A DNA stretch of 64,000 nt from Patagioenas fasciata (taxonomy: Eukaryota; Chordata; Aves; Columbiformes; Columbidae): assembly GCF_037038585.1 (NCBI RefSeq), contig NC_092524.1, positions 67,506,552 through 67,570,551 of the forward strand, read 5' to 3'. This document shows, piece by piece, positions 24,591-36,600 of this stretch (position 1 is its first letter; each line of letters starts with the position of its first letter). The translations under genes were made by a program, and so were the position numbers. The notes beneath the pieces are model-generated. The model was not told the DNA's origin. It ran no database searches and saw only the letters and a program-made list of their open reading frames with translations.

Positions 24591-27500
24591 ATGTCAGACG
24601 GTTTCTCTGTAAGTATGGTTGCCTTAAAAAAAAACAACATTGGGCTGATAGTTCAATTGCCTCAATGTGGGGAGGGAGCGCGGCTTTGTTAAACTTGCCT
24701 AACTCATAGAATCAGAGAGTAGTTTGGGTTGCAAAGGACCTTCCCGGCTCATCCAGTGCCGCCCCTGCCATGAGCAGGGACATCTTCACCAGCTCAGGTT
24801 GCTCAGAGCCCCGTCCAGCCTGGCCTGGGATGTCTCCAGGGATGGTTCAGCCACCACCTCTCTGGGCAACCTGGGCCAGGCTCTCACCACCCGCCTTACG
24901 GAGATGGTGAGGTCTGTAAGAGGATGGGGAGGAAAGGACCGGGTTTGGGGTTCACTTGATCCATCACAATCTATCCATGCTCAGAGACTGAGAGCAGAGC
25001 CCCAATATGAAGCTGACCCCAAAGCTGGTTTATGCCCTTATAAAAAACAGCCTTAGTTTTAGGCAGCTGGATTCATGGGAGAGGCAAAGCTTTGTGTGAA
25101 CATGAAAACCATAATGTGTGGGCTTGGAAAACAGAGTTGTAGATTAGAGATCAAACCCGCTGCTGCTAAAGGTAGCGTGATTCACCCAGATCAGGTTGCT
25201 CCCCGAAACCACTTACTGGTTTCCTGGAAACCTCAGCCCAGGTGCTCACCCTCCCCAATGCTGGGGAGTGCTTGAGCTCTTGCCCTAGGCACAAAAAATG
25301 GATGTTGGAGGACTCAGCCTGATCCCAGGATCAATTAACGTCACCCTTTCCTATCTATCCCCAGTTATCTGACGCTTTGCCCACCAGCAACAACCCCTCT
25401 GCACCCCCACCCCAGGGCTGGCCCTCCTGGGGGAACCAGCCGCCGGCTCCTGGGGGGTTCCCGGGGTATCCCGGCCCTCCAGGGACCTACCCCACCCCAC
25501 CACAGGGACCACATCCAAGAGGACCGGGACCACATCCAGGAGGACCGGGACCACATCCAGGAGGACCAGGACCATATCCAGGAGCACCTGGAGCGTTCCC
25601 AGGAGGACCGGCAGGACCAGGGCCGTATCCTGCCCCAGGACAACCGTTCAGTGCCCCTGGATTTGGGCCCCCACAAGGAGGACCGGCTCCCATGGTAACA
25701 GCTCCATCATATTCTATGTCCGCAGGCTTTAAATCATATAGACCTGCTGATGCATTTGGTAAACTTCTTAAGTGAAAGCAAGACTTAAATATGGAATTAA
25801 ACTACTTCAAATTACTCCATGCATCCGTATCTCAAGGGCCCCTCTGAGTGTAGCACACACACACTTAGTTCTCTAGACCTGCTGTTAAACTCTGCTCATG
25901 GCATGACTCGAATTGACAATTATAAAATGCATTAAAATTCCTACAGTCAGTAGAAAACATAACAAAGATACTTGGGATTTAAAATACTGAATTCCAAATG
26001 TAATACAGCAGCTGGCATCAAACATGGCATTGAAAATTTGTTTTGGTTTGGAGGGTGTTATCTCCCCATCCTCAATTAAAGACTAGAAATAATTATTAGT
26101 TGGGGACAGCTTCTTCATGCTGGTGTTTTTATTTGTAAGTAGATCTTCAGAAACGCTGCTGAGATCAAGGTTAAAATGAAAAAGGAAGTTAAAGCTCACC
26201 ACGGGCCCATGTAACTTGGGCAGGATTTAATCAGAAATTCAGGGAATTTATCATTAATATTTTAAGGGTTTCTGTGCAATGATAAGGACCTGGGGCTTGG
26301 CTGTCCCTTGGGGGTGGTGGCATCGGTGGTCACTGGTGTGTTGTGACACTGTTACCCAGTCTGTGCTCAAGCATTTGGCATTGGATGTGGGTTTTTCTAC
26401 TAACACTGAGTCCCTGTTGTCCCCCAGAAAGTCCCCTTCGAGCTGCCCCTGCAGGCAGGACTCGTCCCCCGGCTGCTCATCACCATCACAGGGACCATCA
26501 ACCCCAACCCAAACAGGTACGGGGGTGTCCAGCACCGAGGGTAGGGGCGGTTTCTGTTGGGCGCTGCTGAATGGAGCAGAGAAATGTGCTTTCCATTCCT
26601 GAATAACACCTGCTTAGTGTAAAAATCAAATATTCCATGAAATAAATGTGTAAATGCTCTCTCATTGCCCAACGGGGCCTATGTGTCGGGGTTTTTTCTG
26701 CCCTCTTGCTGCTGCTTTTGGCAAACTCTGTAAGAGAGCCCAGGGTTTGTGTAGAAAAAGCAGCAAATCTGTTCTTGTCTTTGCAGGTTTTCAGTGGATT
26801 TCAAGAGGGGGAATGACATCGCCTTCCACTTCAACCCCCGCTTCAAGGAAGAAAAGAGGGAAGTTATTGTCTGTAATTCCATGTTCCGGAATACCTGGGG
26901 AAAGGAGGAGAGGACGGCTCCGAGGTTTCCATTTGAAGCTGGAAAACCCTTCAAGGTAGCAAAAATTATTTAAAAATAGTAGTTTTAATGTGCCAGCAAC
27001 ACCTGCGTCCCACACAGGGCTGTGTAACAAGAGTACTGGAAGGAGCTTGATGCTTCTGCACAGGATCAGTTTTGGGGCAGTGGCAGAGCAGGTCCTACAG
27101 CACCTGGTTATTCGAGTGCCCAGGTGGCCACCAGCATCCTGGCTTGTGTCAGCACTGGTGTGGCCAGCAGGACAAGGGAAATGATTGTTCCCCTGTGCTG
27201 GGCACTGAGGAGGCCAAACCTCCAATCCTGGGGGCAGTTTTGGGCCCTTCAGGCCAAGAAAGGCCTTGAGGTGCTGGAGCGAGTTGAGAGAAGGGAACGG
27301 AGCTGCTGAGGGGCTGGAGCACAAGTGTGATGGGAGCGGCTGAGGGACCTGGGGGGTTCAGCCTGGAGAACAGGAGCTGAGGGGAGACCTTCTGATCTCT
27401 GAACTGCCTGAAAGGAGCTTGGAGCATGGAGGGGGTTGGTCTCTTCTCCCAGGTAGCAAGTGACAGGAATAAGAAACAGCCTCAAGTTGCTCCAGGGGCA

Positions 27501-28301
27501 GTTTAGGTTGTTGAATCTTGGGAACAATTTCTTCCCCAAAGGGCTGTGGGACATTGGAACAGGCTGCCCAGGGCAGTGGTGGAATCACCATCCCTGGAGG
27601 GGTTGGACAGACACATAAATGAGGTTCTCAGGGCCATGGGTTAGTGCCAGGGCTGGGTTACCAGTTGGACTCTGATCTTGAGGGTCATTTCCAACCAAAA
27701 CTGTTCTGTGATTTATTATTAAATCCTCCTTTTTCATTTTTTTTAACACTTGCTCTGCAGCAGTTCTTGGGCAGGTTCCTATGCCACATCTCCCCCATTC
27801 GCAGCCACACTCTCTTCCTGAGCTTTTCCTCCTGCAGTTGGTTACCGTTTGGCGAGGACGCAGCTCTCGCTGTGTGAACCGCCCAGTCCCGCTTCTTGCA
27901 AACACCATCCTAGTCACGAGGAAGCAAACTCCGGGCTAAAACATGAAGGAGGAAGAACACAGTGGGGCTTTGGGGGAAAGGCCAAGGTCACCACGGCTGT
28001 TTTTGCAGCTGCGAGTTGCTGTACCAGCTTGTCCACATGCCACCGGGCTGGACCTTGAGCCAGCGCCAGCCTGATTCCAGCCCATTCCTTAAACCTTCTC
28101 GCTAGAAGGGAGAGGCTGATTTGGGGTTTTTAATGAATATTTCAGCTCCAGGTCCTTTGCGAGGCGGATCACTTCAAGGTAGCGGTCAACGACGCTCACT
28201 TGCTGCAGTACAACTTCCGCGAGAAGAAGCTGAACGAGGTGACCAAGCTTTGCATCGCTGGGGACATCACCCTCACCAGCGTCATGCCCACCATGATCTA
28301 G
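24591..28301 (+). CDS. LGALS3: Galectin-3, chimera-type beta-galactoside lectin, five coding exons
   Basis: Coding exons are 24591-24608, 25365-25694, 26428-26516, 26787-26955 and 28146-28301, giving 253 codons plus TAG. All junctions have GT-AG ends and consistent phases (0, 0, 2, 0). Residues 1-6 are MSDGFS and exon 3 opens LSDALP. Residues about 7-116 form the Pro/Gly/Tyr tail that lets galectin-3 oligomerise, with five 7-residue GPHPGGP-type units (25506-25610). Residues 117-253 are the carbohydrate-recognition domain. The galactoside-contacting residues are present: H160, N162 and R164 in HFNPRF, N176, W183, E186 and R188. S6, equivalent to the casein-kinase site in human galectin-3, is kept. 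There is no signal peptide, consistent with unconventional secretion. The human NWGR motif reads TWGK here. The protein is expected to bind N-acetyllactosamine glycans in cytosol, nucleus and outside the cell. Confidence 0.97.
24706..24905 (-). mobile_element. CR1 LINE 3' fragment, antisense, LGALS3 intron 2
   Basis: Reverse CR1: ATAGAATCAGAGAGTAGTTT at the tail end, then CCGCCCCTGCCATGAGCAGG, CTCAGGTTGCTCAGAGCCCC and CCTCTCTGGGCAACCTGGGC. It lies about 100 bp after the exon 2 donor. Confidence 0.88.
25506..25610 (+). repeat. LGALS3: Coding 21-bp tandem repeat in LGALS3 exon 3
   Basis: Five in-frame units of 21 bp (starting at 25506, 25527, 25548, 25569, 25590) encoding [14 protein letters not shown] twice, GPYPGAP and GAFPGGP. 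Galectin-3 tails vary in repeat number between species. The His-for-Tyr replacement in three units is notable because aromatic residues drive tail self-association. Confidence 0.9.
25796..25801 (+). terminator. LGALS3: Candidate intronic poly(A) signal ATTAAA in LGALS3 intron 3
   Basis: If the exon 3 donor at 25694/25695 is not used, the frame continues for 26 codons to TGA at 25773-25775, and ATTAAA follows about 20 bp later. This would allow a short transcript encoding only the tail. Whether it is used cannot be told from sequence. Confidence 0.3.
27108..27714 (+). mobile_element. CR1 LINE fragment in LGALS3 intron 5
   Basis: Sense CR1 including a stretch of the reverse-transcriptase end (CAGGACAAGGGAAATGATTG, TTCCCCTGTGCTGGGCACTG) followed by AGCGGCTGAGGGACCTGGGG, GGGCAGTGGTGGAATCACCA and a GTTCTGTGATTTATT tail. 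Same type as 56462-56832 and the reverse of 23991-24245. Confidence 0.85.
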
Positions 28302-28385
28302 GGACCATGGGGTTGTCTTAACTCAAACATCCTGCTCTTAACACGGCTGTAACAGAAGTGCCTGCTTATGCAAATACTTTGAGGT

Positions 28386-28391
28386 AATAAA
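28386..28391 (+). terminator. LGALS3: LGALS3 poly(A) signal AATAAA
   Basis: Canonical AATAAA 85 bp after the stop codon. A short 3' UTR like this is normal for galectin-3. It is followed by a T-rich stretch (AAAATTTGTTTTCAATAAGG). Confidence 0.75.
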
Positions 28392-28405
28392 ATGTACTTT
28401 CACAA

Positions 28406-29565
28406 GTAAAATTTGTTTTCAATAAGGTCTTGAAAGACACAATATCCTCCAGCAAGGCAATTTCAAATGTGGGAGTGTCTGGATTCTCGCTGTAGAGACA
28501 GAGAATCTCTTTGCTGAAGGATGACGAACAGGAGCTGTTTGATTTGGATGAAGAGCAAAGGGAAGGCACCTGTGGTGTTCTGCCCCTGGTCCTGCGAACT
28601 GGGGCAAAAAACTTCAACCCCATCTTCTCCAAGTACCAGGTAGCGTGTAGGAACTTGGTATTTTTTACCCTCAGTTGCTCTGCTTTTTCTTTAAAATAAT
28701 TAAAATAGTACAAAGGACTTAAGTTCACCCCCCCAGGGAGGAAGAGCTGCATGATCAAGCTGTGAATGCTTCATATGTAGTGCACAAAAGTGTCACCTCA
28801 CATTGTTCACTGGGAAACACTGGAAAAGGGGGAAATCTTGAGAGTCTGTGATCCTGAGCAGAATGGGGGATTTCAAGAGGAGATTCAGAGCTGGAGGATG
28901 CAAACACTCCCCTAGATCACACCTAGAAAACTTACCCCTGTCTTTCATTTCAAAAGCCCATTTTGCCCCTTCTGGTTGCCCAAATCGGTGTGTCGTGACT
29001 ACATTTCCCTGCTCAGTGAGATCCGGTTTACACAAACGTTACGTGCTCCGTGGAATGGGTCATGAGCTCTGTGCTTCCCTCCCCTCTTCACTTCTGTGTC
29101 AGCTGAGACCAGTTTCAAGGGTGTGGAAGTTTATTGGCAAGTTCACCTCGTGAGTCAGGCTGGTTAAAATAAGTAGAAGTATGTTCCCATTGCTGTGAGT
29201 CATTCTCCTGGTCTTGTCTGCAAAACAACAGCGCAACAGCCACCACTGAAGTCTCTTCGACACGTCTCATACTCTTTTATAACAGTCACTCCACATAATT
29301 TGGCATTTCCAAGTAGAAAACAAGCACAGTGTCGAAATTTCCAGCAGATGCGGTAGCCTAGAGCAGCACGCTGCTAACATCAGCTTGAGCACGTACGTCG
29401 GGTGTCAGAAATCCCTCGTTAACCATTCTTCGTTGCACAGTGTTGAAGAGCAAGCAGTGCAGGTGAGTCAATAAGAGCTTCCTGTTTGAAACCACCCCTG
29501 TTAACTGGAGTTTAGTGATGAAGAAAGGAGATTCCGGCACAGTAACACCAAATCACATATTATCT
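28406..29565. other. Convergent intergenic spacer between LGALS3 and DLGAP5
   Basis: No annotated gene here. An acidic open stretch at about 28500-28640 on the + strand has an acceptor-like and a donor-like edge but is not recognised (see findings). A TTTATT (minus-strand AATAAA) near 29128 is a possible distal poly(A) site for DLGAP5. Otherwise I see nothing. Confidence 0.5.
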
Positions 29566-29572
29566 TCTTCTA

Positions 29573-29578
29573 TTTATT
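29573..29578 (-). terminator. DLGAP5: Candidate DLGAP5 poly(A) signal
   Basis: TTTATT on the + strand, AATAAA on the coding strand, about 1.1 kb beyond the stop codon. The region 29579-30693 would then be 3' UTR. A second candidate lies near 29128. Confidence 0.4.
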
Positions 29579-30693
29579 TGAGTGTAATCAGTACACAGCT
29601 TCCAGGTTAAAACTCCCCCCGGCTGTAGCGGCAGCATTTTTGGCTTGGGGATCCAAATTACCTTTGTTTGGTTTAAAATAAAAGCTGAAGAATGGGTGGA
29701 TTACACAGAGGTGGCCATTACAAGAAGCAGCTCAGTCTGTTATTTCTTAAAAAATATGATGATTGAAGGTACTCTAATAGTACTAGTCAAATATAAAATA
29801 TAACTGGCATGCTCCTTCTGCAAATATATATATGTTATTGTCCAGATAAAAGAATGTACAAGGAACAGGATGCAAGAAGAGGTAGAGGTTTAACATGTCA
29901 AGCGGTCCGAGCAAGAGGTTAAGAGGTTTTCACATGAAAAAGCAAAAAGAGAACAGAGTTTGGCTTGAGGGTACTTAAGTTATTCAACAGGTAACTGTGT
30001 CCTTAAAGGAATTTATAATCAATGCCTATTTAAATATATTGCCAAGAAGAGCTGTTATCTGACTTGGAAATCCTTGTTCTGAGATAGTTTCTACTACTAT
30101 GGAGGAAGAGGGTTGTTAAACACCACAAAGGCTCTCACAGCAAAGGGTGACACACATCAAACCCTGCTGATTAGGCACCGAATTCTGGAGCCTAAAGGGT
30201 GTAACAGCAACTGAGTGTGGAATGGGGGAGGTAGCAGGCTGAGATTCACCCCCAAAAGGTGCCCTCGCATCAGAAATTGGGCACAGGTACAGCTGCTCTG
30301 GGAGGCATCTTGTAATAACCATAATTCATGAGGTCAGTAAGGTCAGGATGGAGAAAAGCTTAAAGATAAAGAGTTTTGCAGCTTGAAGTAGGAAGGAAAT
30401 AAATGAAATTATACACAAATTAAAAATATTGCGAGTTGTAGCGAGAATACACAGTCATTGGATACAGCAGGTACAACCAGCAAACAACCCATTACTAATA
30501 TACAGCGGTACTTCCAGTGCGTAATGACAGCACAATAAAACGTCACCAAATATTTTAATAAATTCCACTAGCAGAATACCACGGGTATTCAGTCACTCAG
30601 AACACAGTTCAAAGGTAACAGACTATATTCCAGATATCTTCTGTGGGTTTGTTTGTTAATGTAATTTACCGGTTTTGAAATTCAAGTCGCTCT

Positions 30694-33600
30694 TCATTTT
30701 CCCCCAGAGGGAGGAAGGGGAGAAAATACAATGAGGTCAGTGAATGTTTCAGCTGCTGGAAACTTCTGGGCTTTGCTACTGATCGGGGTGAAGGGAAGCT
30801 CAGCATCCAGCATGGGCTGCGGGAGAAATGAGAAACATTCAAGGAATAGTTATTTGCTCTGCAAAACACCGCTGCATCGACACATGAAATAAGAGCAAAT
30901 TCCCCTTTCTGGATCAACACCAGACCAAGAGTTATTTCTGAGGCAGCAGCTCAGGTGTGTTGGGTTCCTGCACAATTGAGAGGCCACTTAAGCATCGTGG
31001 GGCAAAAACTGGTCAAAACTACTTTTGAGAAGGAAAAGGGAGAAGCAGGAGGTTCTCTGGCCTCTCGCTCAGCGCTGGGGACATGTCGCAGCTTTAGAAT
31101 AAGCCAAGCATGGATCTGAAACCTGCATGTCAGTGCATGTAAATATACAGAAACGTGCTTGCTTAGATACGAGGCTGTTTCAAAGTAACGGCCACGGTTC
31201 AAAATACATGGTCCATTTTTAAGACACTCATTACTTACATCAATAATCCATATTTTAAAGAGAATTTTTCACAGAATCCCAGAACGTCAGGGATTGGAAG
31301 GGACCTGGAAAGCTCATCCAGTGCAATCCCCCCATGGAGCAGGAACACCCAGCTGAGGTTCCACAGGAAGGTGTCCAGGCGGGTTTGAATGGCTGCACAG
31401 AAGGAGACTCCACAACCTCCCTGGGCAGCCTGGGCCAGGCTCTGCCACCCTCACCATGAAGAAGTTTCTTCTCAAAATTAAGTGGAACCTCTTGTGTTCC
31501 AGTTTGTACCCATTACCCCTTGTCCTATCATTGGTTGTCACCGAGAAGAGCCTGGCTCCATCCTCCTGACACTCATCCTTTATATATCTGTAAACATTAA
31601 TAAGGTCACGCCTCAGTCTCCTCTTCTCCAAGCTAAAGAACTCCAGCTCTCTCAGCCTTTCCTCACACAGGAGATGCTCCACTCCCTTCAGCATCTTGGT
31701 GGCTGCGCTGGACTCTCTCCAGCAGTTCCCTGTCCTTCTGGAACTGGGGGGGGTAGTTCATGAAACCTAAGAAACTTGACGCCCAGTTTGAAAGTTTTTG
31801 CCCACCTGCTTTCCCTGTTGAACGTTACTTCCACCCCTAGAAGTTAAAGCAATAAATAAAAAAGGGATGGGACAGACCTGGAAAACTCCAAGAAGCAAGT
31901 GGAAGGAAAGGACCAGGTAGTTCATTATGTTAGTAAATATTTACAAGGAAAGCCATGAGAAATCAAATTTCGTGGATTGATCTATTAAGAATCAAGCATT
32001 GTTCTGTTAAAAATGTCTCGATTCAAGCTACACTCGTCATGTGCAATAAGGAGTAACAGTGTGAGCCTGAGCACGGTGACAGGAATCGTGGTTTGTATTT
32101 AGAGGAAGCTACAAGAATTGGCTTGATAACATTTTCCAGAGTTTAATTTATTTTGTGCAGTAACTGATTCTGTAGGAAAGGTTAACAGTGCTGTAACACG
32201 GAGATTGCCAAATAAAGGTCAGCTTACCATATCAAAAGGATTGCTGCCAATGGGTGCCAAATCACCACATGAAACTTCTGAAAAATAAGAATATTTTGGA
32301 GGTTTTTTAATAGAGAAAATTTAGTCTCATGCTGCCAAAGCTGAAAAAAACACTTTTCTGCATTTACTGAAAAAAACACAAACTGTCTGCATTTCCATTT
32401 ACTTCAAGCCTTTCGTTATTAGCCTTCTCCTTCACATTATCACATAGAACTATACAGAAAAGCCTGAGCGGTACCGTTTGCTCATGTGCAACCTGTGTGT
32501 CAGTCACACCACCTAAGGGAGGTTTTACCAACAGAGATTAACCCAGGTATAATGAGATTAATTTCAAAGAGTAAATTCAGACTACCATCAAACTTTTGAA
32601 TAAACATGAGGCCCCAGCAATACCACAAAAACTACATGAGCAGCTTTAAGATCCGCACCTGTTGGATGTATTGTTGGTTCTCCAGACTGAGTGAAGTTGT
32701 TCTCTGTGCAGGTTTCCTTCTCCGGGCTGCACATGATGATATCTTGTCCCTGTTCTTCTGCAGCAGCTAGTTCCATCTTTTCTGTGCCATCTGGTACTTT
32801 TAATTCACTGCTACAATTTTCCAGCACCTGAAAAAGAGGAGTTTTAAGGTAGCCAGGGATAGGTGTTTACAGAAACCAGCATGTCCCTGGTGCGGCAAAC
32901 CAAGTTCATACATCTCATCTGCAGTTTTTATGGACGATTCAGGGGAAACAGGGGTTGAACTCCAGACACTGTGATCTATTTCATACAAACTATTTCCCAA
33001 ACACTCTTGTAAGCTGGGTAAGCTCTTAGTATAAAGGAAGTTCTTCCACATGAAAGAAGAGTCAAGTACCCAAAACATTCTGAGGACATTTTCTAGTGAG
33101 ACTTTACCTGAAGAAAACCCTATCAATACCAAGAATTAATCAGAGTTTTCCCCAGAAAGCGACATGGTCAACAAGCAATTTCTCATTTGACAGGGAAAGG
33201 ATGAAGCAAAAGGCCTAAGAACTAGTAACCAAGATATATATATATGTATATATTTAATATATATATGGGTTGGGGAGGGAACAACTGCTGTAGTCATGCA
33301 CAGATCCAAGCAGTAACAAATGAAATGAAGATACTTCAATTAAAGGTACTAAAGGATGATTAACTGCAAAGCACTGGCCTTTGCTGAGTAGCACAGTATC
33401 ATCTCAACTATGGAGGCAGCATTCCTGTTTAAAATGTAGGCACATCACCAAATCCTCAGACATTTCAGGACATGGACTTCTCAACTCTGGTACTTGTATT
33501 AGTAACACTGCACTTGCCACAGCTTTGAACAATAAAACAGCCGATCGCTCGGCTATGGCAGCGTAATGACCCCGAGAAACATAAACACTACTGTTGCCTT

Positions 33601-36600
33601 TAGTCTTGGTTCCCAAATGCAAATCATTTCAAAAATCCACACCAGAAAACAGGTAGTGGACATCGAGGAACATCGTTTGCCCAAGCGACAAGTGTTGTCA
33701 CATGGCAGCCAACAAAAGGTGGCTCCCAAAGAGCTGGACAAGGTCCCCAAAGCACCGCACTCCCTGTGTGTGCCCATATCGGGAAGGAAAAAGCACCAGA
33801 CTGAGAATTACAAGATACAAGATACCTTGGTAAGGGTTGGATCAGAAATACAAGTGTCTGAGGCTAATAAAAAAAACCCACATACTTTTTTTACTACTAC
33901 TAATAAAAATTTTTAAAGCACATATATGATCTACGTGTGACTTGCCTTAATTCCCTCTGCTGTGCCAGCAACAGGACAGTGTTCTTCTGCAACTGCAGAA
34001 ACGCTGAAAGAGAAACCAAAATGTTTTCATTCTTCTCAATCGTCTTCAATCACCTTTAGTTATCCTTTGACTTGCCTAACTGATCTTACAGTTTGGTCTA
34101 ACTAAGCTTGCTTGTTTGGCACTGGGCAGCTATACCCAATTTTCTAAGCTTTTACCCCAGCAGAAAAACTACATTTGGGCAAAGCTCTTAATATTTGCTT
34201 GAGGGAAGGAAAAGACACAAGGATGCTGCAGCCTTTACCGCTGCCAAATTGGAAGGTAACGTTTAACAGGTATTAATATTAATTCTTTGAGTCATAACTA
34301 TTAAATTATTTGTATAAAGTTAATGAAAAGCTTCCTTAACATGTCTACCTTTGTTCATGAAAACCACCGGGGAGTTTTTCCAATGGGAGAGTTTTTCCAG
34401 TAGGAAACTGGTGCATTTGCAAATGTTGCGCTGGGTGGAAGCCTCGCAGCAGCGGTGTTGTCTGGTTTGCGGTTGTGCCCTCAGGCTCATGAGGAGCAGA
34501 AGGAACGTTGCGAAGCGAAGCTCTGCTGGATGATCTTGGAGTTGCCGGTTTTTCCAAAGTCCGCTGGGAAGATCTGCGAGGGGTCTTTGAAAGCAAGCCT
34601 GAAAAAACAAGCATGTAATGGTTCATTACTACAGCAGTTTCCAAAAGATGAAATTAACTGTTTGTTTGGATTCTAGCTCAGAACACTCTTGTTTTCAGCT
34701 TGTTTTCAAGATTACATTGAAATCTTACCTATACTGCAAGAAGATATTGAAAAAAGGTGAGAATAGTAGGTCAATAATTTACAGAACTGTACAGTGACAT
34801 CAGAAGAGCCAAACTATTCCCCTCTTCCCTTTACTATCTGCTCTCTTTACCTTCCATATCAAAAGCTGGCCTCAGTTTATTCTGAATTTTTGTTGAACAA
34901 AATGTCCTGATGTATCCTTTACACAACTCTTTCCCCCCTAATTTCCCTGGCAATAGATCCCCAGCATGGGAGCATTCCTGCTTTTTTCTTCTCTAACTAT
35001 AGAATCATTACATGGAAGTTTTCCCAAGATCTGAATTTTCCTTATAGCCTGGAACTACATCAGTTGTATATGTTCTTGATGCACAATGCAGTACCCTTTT
35101 CCCACTGCCATTTGAAAGCACAATTCCTGTTTACATTCATATTTTAGATACATGTGCTATCCAGGTCTCTCTTACTCCAATTAGACAGTAGTTTCTTTAC
35201 ATAACTCCAGGTAAGCGATTTAGTAATGACTATCCCCTCACAAAGAACCTGAAATAATGAGACTTGCTGTTCTTATTAAAAAGCCCATCTGGTGAAAGCT
35301 GTAATGAATTTCCATCTTTCACATTAAAGAATTTTAACAGAATTAAAAAGACAGATTCAGAATTGATTTTTGTAACAGATTGTCTGCTACAGCTTGCTTA
35401 AGTCGAGCATTGCTCGAAGCTTTTCAGGTCTCCTCTGCTAACAAGAGGTGTATGAAACAAAAAGTACTGGTCTTGTAATGAGGAAAGAGATCTACACAAA
35501 AGAATACACTGGGAAATTCAAAGACAACTTCTAAACTAGAAATGGGAGAGAAACAGAATGGCTCCTAAAGATCCAAGAATTACTGAAAACACGGGCTTTA
35601 CATAGATTGCAATAGGAAAGATACTGAAAATAAAGTTATATTTTGAGAATCTGCTAAAAAAAAATCCTATTAAACAGTTTTTATAGCAGACTGGAATTAT
35701 GTTACTATCTTGTAACTTTGAAGACAGCACTGCAAGGGATTTAGTTAAAAAAAATCCCAGTTCCCATGTTGCAAATAAGGGAGATCAGCCTGCATTGACT
35801 CTGATGAACAGGTTTGTCAGCCAAATGTGGGAACGCCGAGATTAAAAATCCATCATTAAACACATGCTGAAAAAGCATGAACCAGTCGCTTGTACCTCTG
35901 TCTAAGCAGAGATTCCACGTTGCTGTAATCACTCAAGTCAGCACATTCATGTGGAACAGTTTGCTTTGGATCCCTGATGTAATTAGCCACTAGTTGAAAT
36001 ATTGTGTCCAGTACTGGAGTTGTATCCAGTCTAAGCAGCATGGTTTCTCTCCCCAGTGAGATTAGTTAAACTCTCTTCAGCACTTTCAGGCCACAGAAGT
36101 CAGGATGAAACTTCACCCACCTGCAAATGTTTTCACAGGGCTTTCAATTCTGAAAAATCCCCCTTCGAAAACCACTTTTTCTATGTCTGGTAGCGTCTCC
36201 TGATGTGTACATTCAGCAGCTCCATCATGCTTCATTTTATCCCTCATTGCTGCTTTTATAGCAGCGAGCCGGTTTCGGGCAGCAGTTCTTCCAGCCGCTC
36301 CCAGCTTTGGTTTGGCCACTCCATTTGGAACAGTCTTTTTCTGAAATTGTAAGGAAGTTTGGATCACATCTGGAAGCTTCGAACAGAAGCAATTGCACAT
36401 GAACATCTGGGTAGGAACAGCCCCAGGTTCCAGTATAAGTTGGGGAATGACCTATTAGAGGGCAGTGTAGGGGAAAGGGACCTGGGGGTCCTGGGGACAG
36501 CAGGGTGACCATGAGCCAGCACTGGGCCCTTGTGGCCAGGAAGGCCAATGGTACCTGGGGTGGATTAGAAGGGGGTGGTCAGTAGGTCAGAGAGGTTCTC

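Noticed and set aside
31314-31694. Minus-strand open frame ending in a doubled CR1 signature as a DLGAP5 exon
   Set aside because: Entirely inside a CR1 fragment; the traced DLGAP5 exons join in phase without it.
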